Shown in pieces: positions 55,016 to 63,749 of a stretch of 64,000 nucleotides of DNA; the first letter of the stretch is position 1, and each line of letters opens with the position of its first letter. A model generated the notes under the pieces. That model was not told the DNA's origin, did not search any database, and worked only from the letters and a program-made list of their open reading frames with translations. The stretch comes from Burkholderia sp. WP9. Lineage in GTDB: Bacteria; Pseudomonadota; Gammaproteobacteria; Burkholderiales; Burkholderiaceae. The stretch spans positions 310,001-374,000 of the forward strand of contig NZ_FNTG01000002.1 in assembly GCF_900104795.1 (NCBI RefSeq), read 5' to 3'. Made by a program: the position numbers and the translations under genes.

Positions 55016-55791
55016 GCTACGCGCCCTCCCTCTTTGGCGGCAGCACGCCTGCCGCGACGCCCGCCCCGATCACCGAGCCGAGCTATCAGGTCCGCTCGCT
55101 GCTCGATCTGCTATACGACGGCTTCTTCATGCTGTTTCTGTTGAAGAACGGCCGCGAGCCCGGCGACGCGCAAGAATTCAGCCAGCGCATCCAGCAGTTT
55201 CTCGGCGACTTCGAACGCGGCGCGAAGAAGCTCAATGCGTCGGCGGAAGATGTCTACGCGTCGAAGTTTGCGTTCTGTGCGGCCATCGACGAATCGGTGT
55301 TGTCGTCCACGTTCAGGATCCGCACGGAGTGGGAGCGCCGGCCGCTGCAACTCGTGCTGTTCGGCGAGCAGCTGGCGGGCGAGAAATTCTTCCAGTACCT
55401 CGAGGAATGCCGCGCGCAAGGCGCGGCACGTCTGCAATCGCTCGAGGTGTTTCACATGTGCCTGCTGCTCGGATTCCAGGGCAAATATCTGCTCGAGGGA
55501 CCGGAGAAGCTCGCCTATCTGACCGCGCGCATCGGCGATGAAATCGCGCATATGAAAGGCAAACGCGCGCCGTTCGCGCCGCATTGGCCGCTGCCCGATC
55601 AGGTCGCGCACCGGCTGAAACGCGAGGTGCCGTTGTGGTCGATCGGCGCAGTGTTCGCGCTGGTTGGACTGCTGGCCTATCTCGGCCTGAACACCTATCT
55701 GCGCGACCAGACCTTGCGCTCGCTCGCGCCGTATTCGCAGGTGGTCAAGCTGGGGCCGCAATCGGCCACGTTGACGATTTCGTTGCCTTAG
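55012..55791 (+). CDS. tssL: TssL (DotU) T6SS inner-membrane protein
   Basis: This 259-residue protein has the DotU cytoplasmic domain (YDGFFMLFLLKNG; KFAFCAAIDESVLSS; FQYLEECRAQG) and one C-terminal membrane helix (about 208-228, SIGAVFALVGLLAYLGLNTYL). No peptidoglycan-binding extension is attached; the separate OmpA-like protein may serve that role. It overlaps tssK by four bases and ends the block at a good terminator. Confidence 0.96.
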   Translation: MSYAPSLFGGSTPAATPAPITEPSYQVRSLLDLLYDGFFMLFLLKNGREPGDAQEFSQRIQQFLGDFERGAKKLNASAEDVYASKFAFCAAIDESVLSSTFRIRTEWERRPLQLVLFGEQLAGEKFFQYLEECRAQGAARLQSLEVFHMCLLLGFQGKYLLEGPEKLAYLTARIGDEIAHMKGKRAPFAPHWPLPDQVAHRLKREVPLWSIGAVFALVGLLAYLGLNTYLRDQTLRSLAPYSQVVKLGPQSATLTISLP

Positions 55792-55816
55792 GCCTGCATT
55801 TATCGCGGACATAAAG

Positions 55817-55838
55817 AAGCCCGCTTTCGCGGGCTTTT
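55817..55838. terminator. Intrinsic terminator between tssL and zwf
   Basis: AAGCCCGC (55817-55824), a four-base loop and GCGGGCTT (55829-55836) are followed by further T residues. It ends the rightward tssJKL block and, with an A-run upstream, may also stop leftward zwf transcripts. Confidence 0.88.
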
Positions 55839-55860
55839 TCACAGCGCTGAAGAAAACCGT

Positions 55861-57348
55861 TTATTGCGACTCTTCCGCCCACACGGCATTTTCGCGCGCC
55901 ATCAGTGCAGTCGATGCCGAAGGTCCGAACGTGCCCGCCGTATAGCTACGCGGCTTCTCGCCCGACTTGCTCCAGCCCGCCAGAATCGGCTCGGCCCACG
56001 CCCACGCCGCTTCCAGTTCGTCGCGACGCATGAAGTGCGTGAGACGGCCGCGAATCACGTCGATCAGCAAACGCTCATACGCTTCCGCGCGACGCTCGGT
56101 GAAGGCCTGCTGCAAGTCCAGATTCAGATTGACCGGCACCATATGCATGCCGCTGCCCGGCTCTTTCGCGAGCACCTGCAGCTGGATCGACTCCTCGGGC
56201 TGCAACTGGATCACGAGCCGGTTGCCGTAGTTGTGCCCGCTATTCCCATTCGGGATGATCGAGAACGGCAACTCGGAAAACTCGATGACGATCTCCGACA
56301 CCTTCTTCTGCATCCGCTTGCCGGTGCGCAGGAAAAACGGCACATGCGCCCAGCGCCAGTTGTTGATATGCGCGCGCAAGGCGACGAAGGTTTCGGCACG
56401 GCTGCCTGCCGGCACGTTGTCTTCCTCGAGATAACCCTTCACCGCCTCGCCGTCCACGGCGCCGGCGGTGTACTGGCCGCGCACCGTATCGCGCGCGATG
56501 TCTTCCGGCGTCATGGGCCGCAGCGAGCGCAATACCTTGAGCTTTTCGTCGCGGACCGCGTCCGGGTCGAGCGACACGGGCGGTTCCATCGCGACAATGC
56601 ACAGCAATTGCAGCAAGTGGTTCTGCACCATGTCGCGCAGCGCGCCGGTTTTATCGTAGAAGCCCGCGCGGCTGCCCACGCCGACCGTCTCCGCCACCGT
56701 GATCTGCACGCTCTTGATGTACGGCGCCTGCCACAGCGGGCCAAAAATCGGATTGCCGAAGCGCAGCACCATCAGGTTCTGCACGGTTTCCTTGCCGAGG
56801 TAGTGGTCGATCCGGTAGATCTGCGCTTCGCTGAAATGCTTGCCGACCGCTGTGTTGATCTCCTGCGCGGAGGCCAGATCGTGGCCCAGCGGCTTTTCGA
56901 GCACCACGCGCGAGTTGCCGTCCACGAGTCCCGCGGCCGCGAGGTTGTCGCAAATGTTCGTGAACAGATCCGGCGACGTCGCCAGATAGAACACGCGGCG
57001 CACGCCTTCGCGCGACGCTTCCTTCAGGCGCTGATAGTCCTCGACCGAGTCCACGTCCATGCGCACGTATTCGAACAGCGCCAGGAATTTGTCCCAGGCG
57101 GCGGCTTCGAACGCTTTCTTTTCGATGAAGGGCTTCGCCTTCAACTCCATGAATTCGTTGATGTACTCCTCACGCGACCACGGCTTGCGGCCGATCGTGA
57201 GAATGCGGGTGTCCGGCGGCAGATTGCAGTGCAGATGCGCCATGTAGAGCGCGGGCAGCAGCTTGCGAAACGACAGGTCGCCGGTGCCGCCGAAGATGAT
57301 CATGTCGAGCGGCAGGTCGGGAGTGGCAGAAGCGTGGTGGGTCGTCAT
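55861..57348 (-). CDS. zwf: Glucose-6-phosphate 1-dehydrogenase
   Basis: This 495-residue cytoplasmic enzyme oxidises glucose-6-phosphate to 6-phosphogluconolactone with NADP. The nucleotide site GGTGDLSFRKLLPALY and the active-site motif RIDHYLGKETVQNLM are present. It begins the oxidative pentose phosphate and Entner-Doudoroff routes, and could compete with sugar-nucleotide synthesis for glucose-6-phosphate. It is a single leftward gene downstream of the reductase gene at 57676, separated by 327 bases that contain a strong hairpin. Confidence 0.97.
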   Translation of the reverse strand: MTTHHASATPDLPLDMIIFGGTGDLSFRKLLPALYMAHLHCNLPPDTRILTIGRKPWSREEYINEFMELKAKPFIEKKAFEAAAWDKFLALFEYVRMDVDSVEDYQRLKEASREGVRRVFYLATSPDLFTNICDNLAAAGLVDGNSRVVLEKPLGHDLASAQEINTAVGKHFSEAQIYRIDHYLGKETVQNLMVLRFGNPIFGPLWQAPYIKSVQITVAETVGVGSRAGFYDKTGALRDMVQNHLLQLLCIVAMEPPVSLDPDAVRDEKLKVLRSLRPMTPEDIARDTVRGQYTAGAVDGEAVKGYLEEDNVPAGSRAETFVALRAHINNWRWAHVPFFLRTGKRMQKKVSEIVIEFSELPFSIIPNGNSGHNYGNRLVIQLQPEESIQLQVLAKEPGSGMHMVPVNLNLDLQQAFTERRAEAYERLLIDVIRGRLTHFMRRDELEAAWAWAEPILAGWSKSGEKPRSYTAGTFGPSASTALMARENAVWAEESQ

Positions 57349-57675
57349 AGCGCGGTCGCAGCGTCGTGATGGATGAGGCGTCGGTCAACGGGCAGAAAAA
57401 AGCAGCAGCACACGCAGGAGCACAAGCAGCAGCGAAGCGCCGGCAGGCCGGCACTTTTTTCTGGCAAACGCCTATGGTGCAACGTTTTGAGATTGTTTGC
57501 ACGGCAACATGTGCCTCAGGTTGGCGCAATATGCCAACCTGAGACGGTAACGGCCTGTTTGCAAGGCGTTTTCGGCTTTCACCGGCAAGCCGGTCGCCTT
57601 GCTATATCTACGCTGCTCCTCACCCCCTCGCGCCATTGCACCAGCTACTCACGCACGCTTTTGTGCGGCGAGCCT
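57349..57675. other. Intergenic region upstream of zwf
   Basis: About 330 bases with no gene. The hairpin at 57515-57543 is the only strong element. No clear promoter boxes for zwf were found. Confidence 0.45.
57515..57543. repeat. 11-bp-armed inverted repeat upstream of zwf
   Basis: CTCAGGTTGGC (57515-57525) and GCCAACCTGAG (57533-57543) are separated by seven bases. No T-tract follows in either direction, so a regulator site is more likely than a terminator. It lies about 170 bp before the zwf start. Confidence 0.55.
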
Positions 57676-58614
57676 TCAGCTGCCTGACAGCGCATCGCGC
57701 GCCACGCGGCACGCCGCCAGATCCCACGCCGCACAGCCGACACTTTTGAAAACGATCGGTTTTTTTTGCGGCCGCAGCGCCGGATTGCCGAGCACCGAGG
57801 CGATCCCGCCGACCTGAGCCCAATCCACGCCCGCCTGAATGAAGTCACCGGCCTCGTGGCGCGCTCCGGCCTCGTCGTCGACGAAAAGCGCGCTCCCGGC
57901 AATGGTGTGCGCGCCGATCTCGACCATGGCGGGCGTGAATGCGCCGACGCCGATCACGAGGCGCTCCGCGCGCGCGGGTTCGTCGTAGACGGGCTGTCTG
58001 CTCGTGGTCAGCGCGATCACGACGTCCACCGAGTCGGGGATGGTCGCGCCGCCGTCTTGCGTGAGCGGCCGAAGCTCGCGCACCTTGTCGTGATGCTGCG
58101 CGCAAAATGCTTCGGCACGCGCGGGCGCACTGCCCTTCACCCATACGCGCGCGTCTGGAAACAGCTCACCGATCGCCTCCAGATGGTTGAGCGCCTGCGT
58201 GCCGGTGCCGATCAGCAGGAATTCGCGCGGCGTGCCGGCGGCGAAGGTTTCGACGCCCAGCATCGAGATTGCCGCCGTGCGGCGGCCCGTGACGATCGGC
58301 CCGTCGAGGATGAAAAGCGTCTCGCCGGTGTCGGCGTCGAACGTCATCACTTTGCCGTGGATCGTGGGCAGGCCGCGCGGGCCGTTGCTCGGGCACACGT
58401 TGACCAGTTTGTGGATCGCGAGATCGGGCGCGGTGGCGGGCATCGACAGCATGATGCCGCCTTCGTTGAGCGGCACGACGAGCCGTTCGGGACTCGCGAT
58501 GCGCTGCTTTGCATACTCGACGCTCGCGCGCTTGAGTGCGTCGACGAGCGCGGCATACGGAATCAGCCGCGCGGTCGCGGCGGCGTCGAAAATCTGCGTG
58601 GTCGGGCGAGTCAT
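57676..58614 (-). CDS. Ornithine cyclodeaminase/mu-crystallin-family reductase
   Basis: This 312-residue NAD(P)-dependent enzyme resembles bacterial ketimine reductases such as delta-1-pyrroline-2-carboxylate reductase (LhpI). The Rossmann motif is LLIGTGTQALNHLEAI (about 128-143), and a conserved arginine and lysine region (HKLVNVCPSN, GPIVTGRRTAA) lies before it. The usual reaction reduces cyclic imino acids to proline or pipecolate. An amino-acid oxidase-like FAD protein lies upstream on the same strand, which fits an imino-acid catabolic pathway. Confidence 0.85.
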   Translation of the reverse strand: MTRPTTQIFDAAATARLIPYAALVDALKRASVEYAKQRIASPERLVVPLNEGGIMLSMPATAPDLAIHKLVNVCPSNGPRGLPTIHGKVMTFDADTGETLFILDGPIVTGRRTAAISMLGVETFAAGTPREFLLIGTGTQALNHLEAIGELFPDARVWVKGSAPARAEAFCAQHHDKVRELRPLTQDGGATIPDSVDVVIALTTSRQPVYDEPARAERLVIGVGAFTPAMVEIGAHTIAGSALFVDDEAGARHEAGDFIQAGVDWAQVGGIASVLGNPALRPQKKPIVFKSVGCAAWDLAACRVARDALSGS

Positions 58615-58951
58615 GGGCAGGTGGTTCCAGTCCTTGGCACAGGGTTGAGTTGGGATCGACTAGCTAGCGGCGCTCCCTTCGTCCGCCTGGCGCGACGGAT
58701 GGATCGGCGTCGCCAGGCCGCGCGCCGCGATCGGTTGGCTCCGGTTCGGGCATCAGGCATGCGGTGGCTTCGTGAGTCGAGGACAAACGATTCTACGACG
58801 CCTCGCGCGTCGTAGGGCCGGATCGCGGCAGTGGGAGGGTCAGGTGTGAGGTGATGGGTGGATCAAGCGCCGCTCGAAGAAGGCGTAAGCGCAATCGAGG
58901 GCAAATCCCCTGGCTGGTTCCAGCGGTGCCACGGGCGGCTCACGCCCCGCC
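58615..58951. other. Intergenic stretch, no feature recognised
   Basis: About 340 bases between the reductase start and the end of the small secreted protein gene. No strong hairpin, frame or promoter was found. Confidence 0.4.
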
Positions 58952-59203
58952 TCATTGCGAAGTATTTTTATCGTTGCCCTTCTTGCCACCCTTGAACATG
59001 GCGCGGCACGCCGGACTCAGTTCATCCACGTGCTGCTTCATGCACGCGGTGATTTTGTCTTCGTTGGGAATGTCGGCGGCGCAGAAATGCATTGCATCGC
59101 CACGACAGGCCTTGGTCTGCTCATCGCGGCTGGCAGCGTTCACCGGGTGAGCCGAGCTTAGGACGACAAGGCTGGCAGCAAGCAGGACAGAGACTCGATT
59201 CAT
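58952..59203 (-). CDS. Small secreted cysteine-rich-repeat protein
   Basis: This 83-residue protein has a signal peptide (ending near VNAAS, about residue 24) and a short mature part with four cysteines (ACRGDAMHFC, then ACMKQH and SPACRAMF). The pattern fits a single Cys-rich repeat of the FGF-receptor type found in bacterial periplasmic proteins. The chosen ATG at 59203 removes an implausible 44-codon extension. The neighbours are metabolic enzymes on the same strand, but no direct link is apparent. Confidence 0.7.
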   Translation of the reverse strand: MNRVSVLLAASLVVLSSAHPVNAASRDEQTKACRGDAMHFCAADIPNEDKITACMKQHVDELSPACRAMFKGGKKGNDKNTSQ

Positions 59204-59380
59204 GACAGGTCCGTTATCGCAGAAAGAGATGCAGGCTTTCCAGCAGAAAACGGGCCCGATCATTGCGCGCGCCGATCGGGCCGACCCGTGCGGGGTTGTC
59301 CCATTGCGTGTAGTACGCATGCCGGCGTGTCGCAACGTGAGTAGTTCGTCGGTCGTGAAGTGGATTGAGAGCGGTGTTTT

Positions 59381-60721
59381 TTACAGCATGCTGCGAGGCC
59401 GCTGCATCGTACCGTCGAAGAAACGCTGCAAACGGAAGGCCGACAGATCGAGCGAGGCCTTGCCGCCGTCGTTCAATTCCGCGAGCAGTTTGCCGACAAT
59501 CGGTCCCATGGCGAATCCATGACCGCAAAAGCCGGTGGCGATCGTCAAACCGCTAACCTGCGGCGGCGCGTCGATCACGGGGATGCCGTCGGGCAGCACA
59601 TCGATCAGACCGGCCCATGATTCGACCACCTGCGCGTCCTTCAGCGCAGGGAACAACGCGCGCAGTTTTTTCAACGCACGCGGCGCGTGGCTCACATTCG
59701 GCTGCGGATGCGGATCGCGCGGATGCAGCACACGGTCGTGTTCCGGCACGCCGCCCGGCAGACGCTCGCGCAGATCGCGCAGACACGCGCCGTTCAGATG
59801 GAAGCTGAACTTCTCGCGTTGCGCCCACAGCTCGGGCAAGAACCACTTGAGCGCGCGGAAATGGCCGAGCGTCATGTCGACGTCGACCTGCATGTCGTCG
59901 GCGAGATTGATTGCGCCGTTCTCGCGTTGCCGCACGCCGAGACCGTGCCCCCAGAAGGTCGACGCGGTGATGCGCGGCAACGGGTTGGTGCGCATGCAGG
60001 TGCCGCGCACGGCCTGTTGCGGCAGTTCGAGCCCGAGCGTTTTGAGCAGACGCCAACTGCTGGCGCCGGCCGCGCAGATGAAGCGCGAAGTGCGCAGCGT
60101 GCCGCGCTCGGTGACCACGCCGGCAATCGCACCGCCCGCGCGCTCGACGCCGATCACGCCGCAGCCTTCGAAAAACAGCGCGCCCGCCTCGGCCGCCCGC
60201 GCCGCGAAGGCGGCCGTGGCGCGGCGCGGTTCCGCCTGCCCATCGCTCGGGGTGTAGAGGCCGCCGAGCGCCGGGCCGTGCATGCCGGTCACGACCGTGT
60301 CGATCTGCTTGCGATCGAGCGTGCGCGTATCGAGCCCGTACTGACGCGCGACGTCCATCCATTGCTGGAAGGAGCTCCAGTCTTCCTCGCCGGTCGCCAC
60401 GTACAGACAGCCGCCCTGACGCCATTCGAGATCGAAATTCAGCTCGCTTTCGAGCGTTTTCCACAGCGGGATGCTGGCCATCATCAGCGGCACTTCGGCG
60501 GCTTCACGGCCCTGCTGGCGCACGAATCCCCACGCCCGTGACGACTGCTGCCCGGCAATCCGCGATTTGTCGAGCACCACGACCGAGAGGCCGCGGCGCG
60601 CCAGATAGTAGGCGGCCGCGCAGCCCATGATGCCGGCGCCGGCGATCACCACGTCGGCATGTTTCGGAAACGGCTGGTCGGCGGGCGTGAAGTTCGCGTG
60701 CAGGGGGTAAGTCGTGGTCAT
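59381..60721 (-). CDS. FAD-dependent oxidoreductase, D-amino-acid oxidase (DAO) family
   Basis: This 446-residue flavoprotein has the dinucleotide fold VVIAGAGIMGCAAAYYLARRG (first part at about 25-44) and a C-terminal FAD contact GFCGHGFAMGPIVGKL. Such enzymes oxidise amino or imino acids (sarcosine, D-amino acids, dimethylglycine) to the imine. The start at 60721 (MTTTYPLHANF) was chosen because the longer frame crosses the hipBA promoter region. With the ketimine reductase downstream it could form an amino-acid conversion pair. Substrate unknown. Confidence 0.85.
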   Translation of the reverse strand: MTTTYPLHANFTPADQPFPKHADVVIAGAGIMGCAAAYYLARRGLSVVVLDKSRIAGQQSSRAWGFVRQQGREAAEVPLMMASIPLWKTLESELNFDLEWRQGGCLYVATGEEDWSSFQQWMDVARQYGLDTRTLDRKQIDTVVTGMHGPALGGLYTPSDGQAEPRRATAAFAARAAEAGALFFEGCGVIGVERAGGAIAGVVTERGTLRTSRFICAAGASSWRLLKTLGLELPQQAVRGTCMRTNPLPRITASTFWGHGLGVRQRENGAINLADDMQVDVDMTLGHFRALKWFLPELWAQREKFSFHLNGACLRDLRERLPGGVPEHDRVLHPRDPHPQPNVSHAPRALKKLRALFPALKDAQVVESWAGLIDVLPDGIPVIDAPPQVSGLTIATGFCGHGFAMGPIVGKLLAELNDGGKASLDLSAFRLQRFFDGTMQRPRSML

Positions 60722-60870
60722 CGGACGGGCAGGTTTTAAGTGTGGGCGTAATCTTCGCAGGCGAGGCGCTTGTTCGCAATGCCGCGATGCCTGAGGCTTG
60801 CGGCTCGACGCGGAAACGAGACGAAACGGCGCGAAACGACATGAAACGGCGCGACATGCGCAGTTTATTC

Positions 60871-60955
60871 GCCACACAAATATTCGCAAAATATGCGTCA
60901 CACAAATATTTGACAGATATTCGTGTGACGCATAAAATGCGTTTATTCGTGTCGC
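60871..60955 (+). promoter_or_regulatory. hipBA promoter overlapped by four operator half-sites
   Basis: TTGACA (60910-60915), a 17-bp spacer and TAAAAT (60933-60938) make a near-consensus promoter about 30 bp before hipB. A perfect 12-bp inverted repeat (TATGCGTCACAC at 60892-60903 and GTGTGACGCATA at 60923-60934) frames the minus-35 and reaches the minus-10. Related half-sites GCCACACAAATATT (60871-60884) and TTTATTCGTGTCGCG (from 60942) flank it, giving four copies. This fits repression by the HipB antitoxin. Confidence 0.8.
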
Positions 60956-60967
60956 GGATAATTTGCC

Positions 60968-61222
60968 ATGCTCCACCTCATCGCCACGCCGGACCAAATG
61001 GCCCAGTTGCTTGCCGCCAGCCGGCGGCAAGCCGGACTCACGCAGGCCGAGGTGGCCGCGCGGATCGGCGTCAGCCAGAGCCGCATTTCGGCACTCGAAA
61101 CCGACGCAGCCGCCCTCACTCTCGCCCAGTTGCTGGCCTTGTGCGGCATCTACGGTCTGCAATTGCAATTGCGCGACAAGAGTCAGGCGCTGCCTGGCCC
61201 CGCGCCTCTTGTCGAGTGGTGA
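60968..61222 (+). CDS. hipB: HipB-type antitoxin, helix-turn-helix protein
   Basis: This 84-residue Xre-family protein has a helix-turn-helix at about 23-50 (AGLTQAEVAARIGVSQSRIS) and a short C-terminal beta tail (YGLQLQLRDKS) as in HipB dimers. It should bind and neutralise HipA and repress its own promoter, whose palindromes lie just upstream. The stop TGA is three bases from the hipA start, and a GTG inside the stop would overlap it, so the two are tightly coupled. Confidence 0.88.
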   Translation: MLHLIATPDQMAQLLAASRRQAGLTQAEVAARIGVSQSRISALETDAAALTLAQLLALCGIYGLQLQLRDKSQALPGPAPLVEW

Positions 61223-61224
61223 GC

Positions 61225-62565
61225 ATGGGCCGCCAAACTCACTCACGCGCGCTCTCCGTGTGGGCCAACGGCGAGCGGGTCGGCGTCTGGCGCCTGCCCG
61301 CTCGCGGCCCCATGGAGTTTGCCTATGATCCCGCGTGGGTCGCCTCGCCCGCGGGACGGCCCCTGTCCCTGTCGCTGCCATTCACGCCGGGCAATCTGGC
61401 GCACAAGGGTTCGCGCGTCCTCAACTATTTCGACAATCTGCTGCCCGACAGCGAGGCGATCCGAAAGCGCATCGCCCAACGCTACCAGACCGAGACGCTC
61501 GACGCGTTCGACCTGCTGCAAGCCATCGGCCGCGACTGCGTGGGCGCCGTCCCGTTACTCGCCGAAGACGACGCGCCACAAGGTGTCGAACGAATCGAAG
61601 GCACACCGCTCACGGACGCCGAAATCGAAACCATGCTGGCCCGCACGGTCAGCAACCCCGCGCTCGGCGCGCCCGACGAAACGGACGATTTCCGCATCTC
61701 GCTCGCCGGCGCGCAGGAAAAAACCGCGCTGCTGTGGCACGAGGGCAAGTGGCAAAGGCCGCACGGCGCCACGCCCACCACGCACATTTTCAAGCTGCCG
61801 CTCGGCCTCGTCGGCAATAAACTCGCCGATCTCAGCACCTCGGCCGAAAACGAGTGGCTCTGTCTGCGGATTCTGCACGCCTTCGGCCTGCCCGTCGCCA
61901 ACACGGAGATCGTGACATTCGGCAAGCAACGGGTGTTGAGCGTCGAACGCTTCGACCGTCAGTTGCATTCGAGCGGGCAATGGCTGTTGCGCCTGCCGCA
62001 GGAAGACTTCTGCCAGGTGTACGGCGTGCCGTCGCATCGCAAATATGAAAACGAAGGCGGCCCGGGCGTGCTCGACCTTGCGCGGATTCTCCAGCAATCG
62101 GTCGAGGCCCGACAGGACATCGAAACGCTGCTGGCGAGCCAGATCCTGTTCTGGATGCTGGCGGCGCCGGACGGTCACGCGAAGAATTTCAGCATTCGCC
62201 TGCTGGCGGGCGGCCACTACCGCCTGACGCCGCTTTACGACGTGATGTCGATCTGGCCGGTGGAAGGCAGCGGCCCGAACCAGTGGTCGTGGTTCAAGGC
62301 GAGGCTCGCCATGGGCATGTGGTCGCGCAGCAAACACGACGCGTTTCGCGACGTGCAGCGGCGCCACTTCAACACGATGGCGCTGAAGTGCTCATACGGC
62401 GCAAACGCGGAACCGTTGATCCAGCGGTTGATCGAACAGACCCCCGGCGTGATCGAGCGGGTCTCGGCGGAATTGCCCGAGCGTTTTCCGGCCAGGGTCG
62501 CCGAACGGATTTTCAAAGGCCTGACAAGCTCGGCGGCGAAGCTCGCCACCATGCCCGCAGGCTAG
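61225..62565 (+). CDS. hipA: HipA-type serine/threonine kinase toxin
   Basis: This 446-residue kinase has an N-terminal HipA_N domain (NYFDNLLPDSEAIRKRIA) and a C-terminal catalytic domain. SLAGAQEKTALL (159-170) carries Ser159, the equivalent of the autophosphorylated Ser150 in Escherichia coli HipA. DGHAKN (316-321) holds the catalytic Asp316, and Asp339 of LYDV is the metal-binding residue. HipA phosphorylates glutamyl-tRNA synthetase, halting translation and promoting persistence. All key residues are kept, so the toxin looks active. A GTG at 61219 is an alternative start. Confidence 0.9.
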   Translation: MGRQTHSRALSVWANGERVGVWRLPARGPMEFAYDPAWVASPAGRPLSLSLPFTPGNLAHKGSRVLNYFDNLLPDSEAIRKRIAQRYQTETLDAFDLLQAIGRDCVGAVPLLAEDDAPQGVERIEGTPLTDAEIETMLARTVSNPALGAPDETDDFRISLAGAQEKTALLWHEGKWQRPHGATPTTHIFKLPLGLVGNKLADLSTSAENEWLCLRILHAFGLPVANTEIVTFGKQRVLSVERFDRQLHSSGQWLLRLPQEDFCQVYGVPSHRKYENEGGPGVLDLARILQQSVEARQDIETLLASQILFWMLAAPDGHAKNFSIRLLAGGHYRLTPLYDVMSIWPVEGSGPNQWSWFKARLAMGMWSRSKHDAFRDVQRRHFNTMALKCSYGANAEPLIQRLIEQTPGVIERVSAELPERFPARVAERIFKGLTSSAAKLATMPAG

Positions 62566-62858
62566 GCGTGTCGGGCGGCTTGCCCCGTTCGGCGTATTTC
62601 TTCACCGATGCGGCACGGTTTAATCGGTAAAATACAATTCATGCTCAATGCATAAAACGATCGCCGAACCAGTCTGTTTCGACACTCATCCTGATGGGCT
62701 CGGCGACGCTCAACAAAACTACAGACTGCGATACTTTTTACGGTACATTTGCTGTCCCCCGCGTAGCCGCGTCAATGCGCATTGAATGTGCATGGCCGTG
62801 TTGCGCCTGTCGTATCGCGCTCCCCAGTACCCTTTAAGACGGCGGATTCTCACGCAGT

Positions 62859-63713
62859 ATGGCCAACGAAACAAACTCACCCGACTCCATCGCAGTCGCC
62901 GAGCGCGTGCGCGAGTTGATGAGCCGGCACGGAATCGGCAAACGCCAGCAGACCACGGAACTGTGCCGCATCCTCGATCTGAGTTTTTCACAGGGGCACC
63001 GCAAGCTGCGCGGTAACAGCCCGTGGACTCTATCCCAGATCAAGAAGGTCGCCGAGGTGTACGGCGAACCTGCCGCCCAGCTATTCGGCGCGCAATCGCT
63101 GGATCCGGGCATGGTCGGCGCGATCGCCCAGGAAGCCGTGTTCAGCGTCGGCGCAATCGAACTGGCCTGCACGGCCTGGATCGGCGCCGCGCTCGAGCCG
63201 GGCAGCCGCCCGGAATTCGTCGCGTATTCCAGGCTCGGTCAATGGCGCGTGGCGCGTCACGACGGCACGCTCTACCAAAGCGCTTACGAGGTTCACAAGA
63301 TCGAGATCTATCCGCGTCGCGCGGAAACCGACAAGCCGACTATCGCCGTGGTCGATGACGATCAGGCAAGCGCCGACAACCTGCGTGACTATCTGGAGCG
63401 CAGTGGCTTCACGGCGGTGGCGATCTACGGACTCGCGGCTTTTGCCGAACAACTGCAAACCCAGGTGTTCGACGGTGTCGTGATCGACTGGCTGTTCGGC
63501 CCGCAAACCTCGGCGGCCGCGATTCGCGCGGTGCGCGCCTCGGAAAACCCGGACGCGCCGATTTTCGTGCTGACTGGTGAATTGCTGACCGGCAAGGCCA
63601 GCGAATCGGAGATCAGCCAGGTGATCCGCAATTACGACGTCGCGTGTTATGAAAAGCCCGCGCGCATGGCGATTCTGGTGGCCGATCTGTCGAAGCGGTT
63701 GAACCGGCCTTGA
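62859..63713 (+). CDS. BetR-type helix-turn-helix fused to receiver domain
   Basis: This 284-residue orphan regulator has an N-terminal BetR-like DNA-binding domain (about 10-75, ILDLSFSQGHRKLRG), a middle region of unknown fold, and a C-terminal receiver (about 165-280). The receiver has the acidic pair in VVDDDQ, the phosphorylatable Asp in VVIDW, the Thr in VLTGE and Lys in YEKPA, all intact. The output domain precedes the receiver, the reverse of most response regulators. No kinase gene is adjacent. An imperfect palindrome (ATGCGCA-TTGAA-TGTGCAT, 62775-62793) lies upstream and may be a self-binding site. Confidence 0.82.
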   Translation: MANETNSPDSIAVAERVRELMSRHGIGKRQQTTELCRILDLSFSQGHRKLRGNSPWTLSQIKKVAEVYGEPAAQLFGAQSLDPGMVGAIAQEAVFSVGAIELACTAWIGAALEPGSRPEFVAYSRLGQWRVARHDGTLYQSAYEVHKIEIYPRRAETDKPTIAVVDDDQASADNLRDYLERSGFTAVAIYGLAAFAEQLQTQVFDGVVIDWLFGPQTSAAAIRAVRASENPDAPIFVLTGELLTGKASESEISQVIRNYDVACYEKPARMAILVADLSKRLNRP

Positions 63714-63749
63714 GCGGACTTGAGCGGCCCTGAGCGGCCTCAACGCGAG

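Noticed and set aside
55864..57369. 501-codon rightward open frame opposite zwf
   Set aside because: Antisense shadow of a clear enzyme gene; arginine- and histidine-rich composition typical of shadows.
58635..58649. Sigma-54-like TGGCAC-AGGG-TTGA
   Set aside because: Spacing is one base short and the minus-12 GC is missing; no gene follows in that direction.
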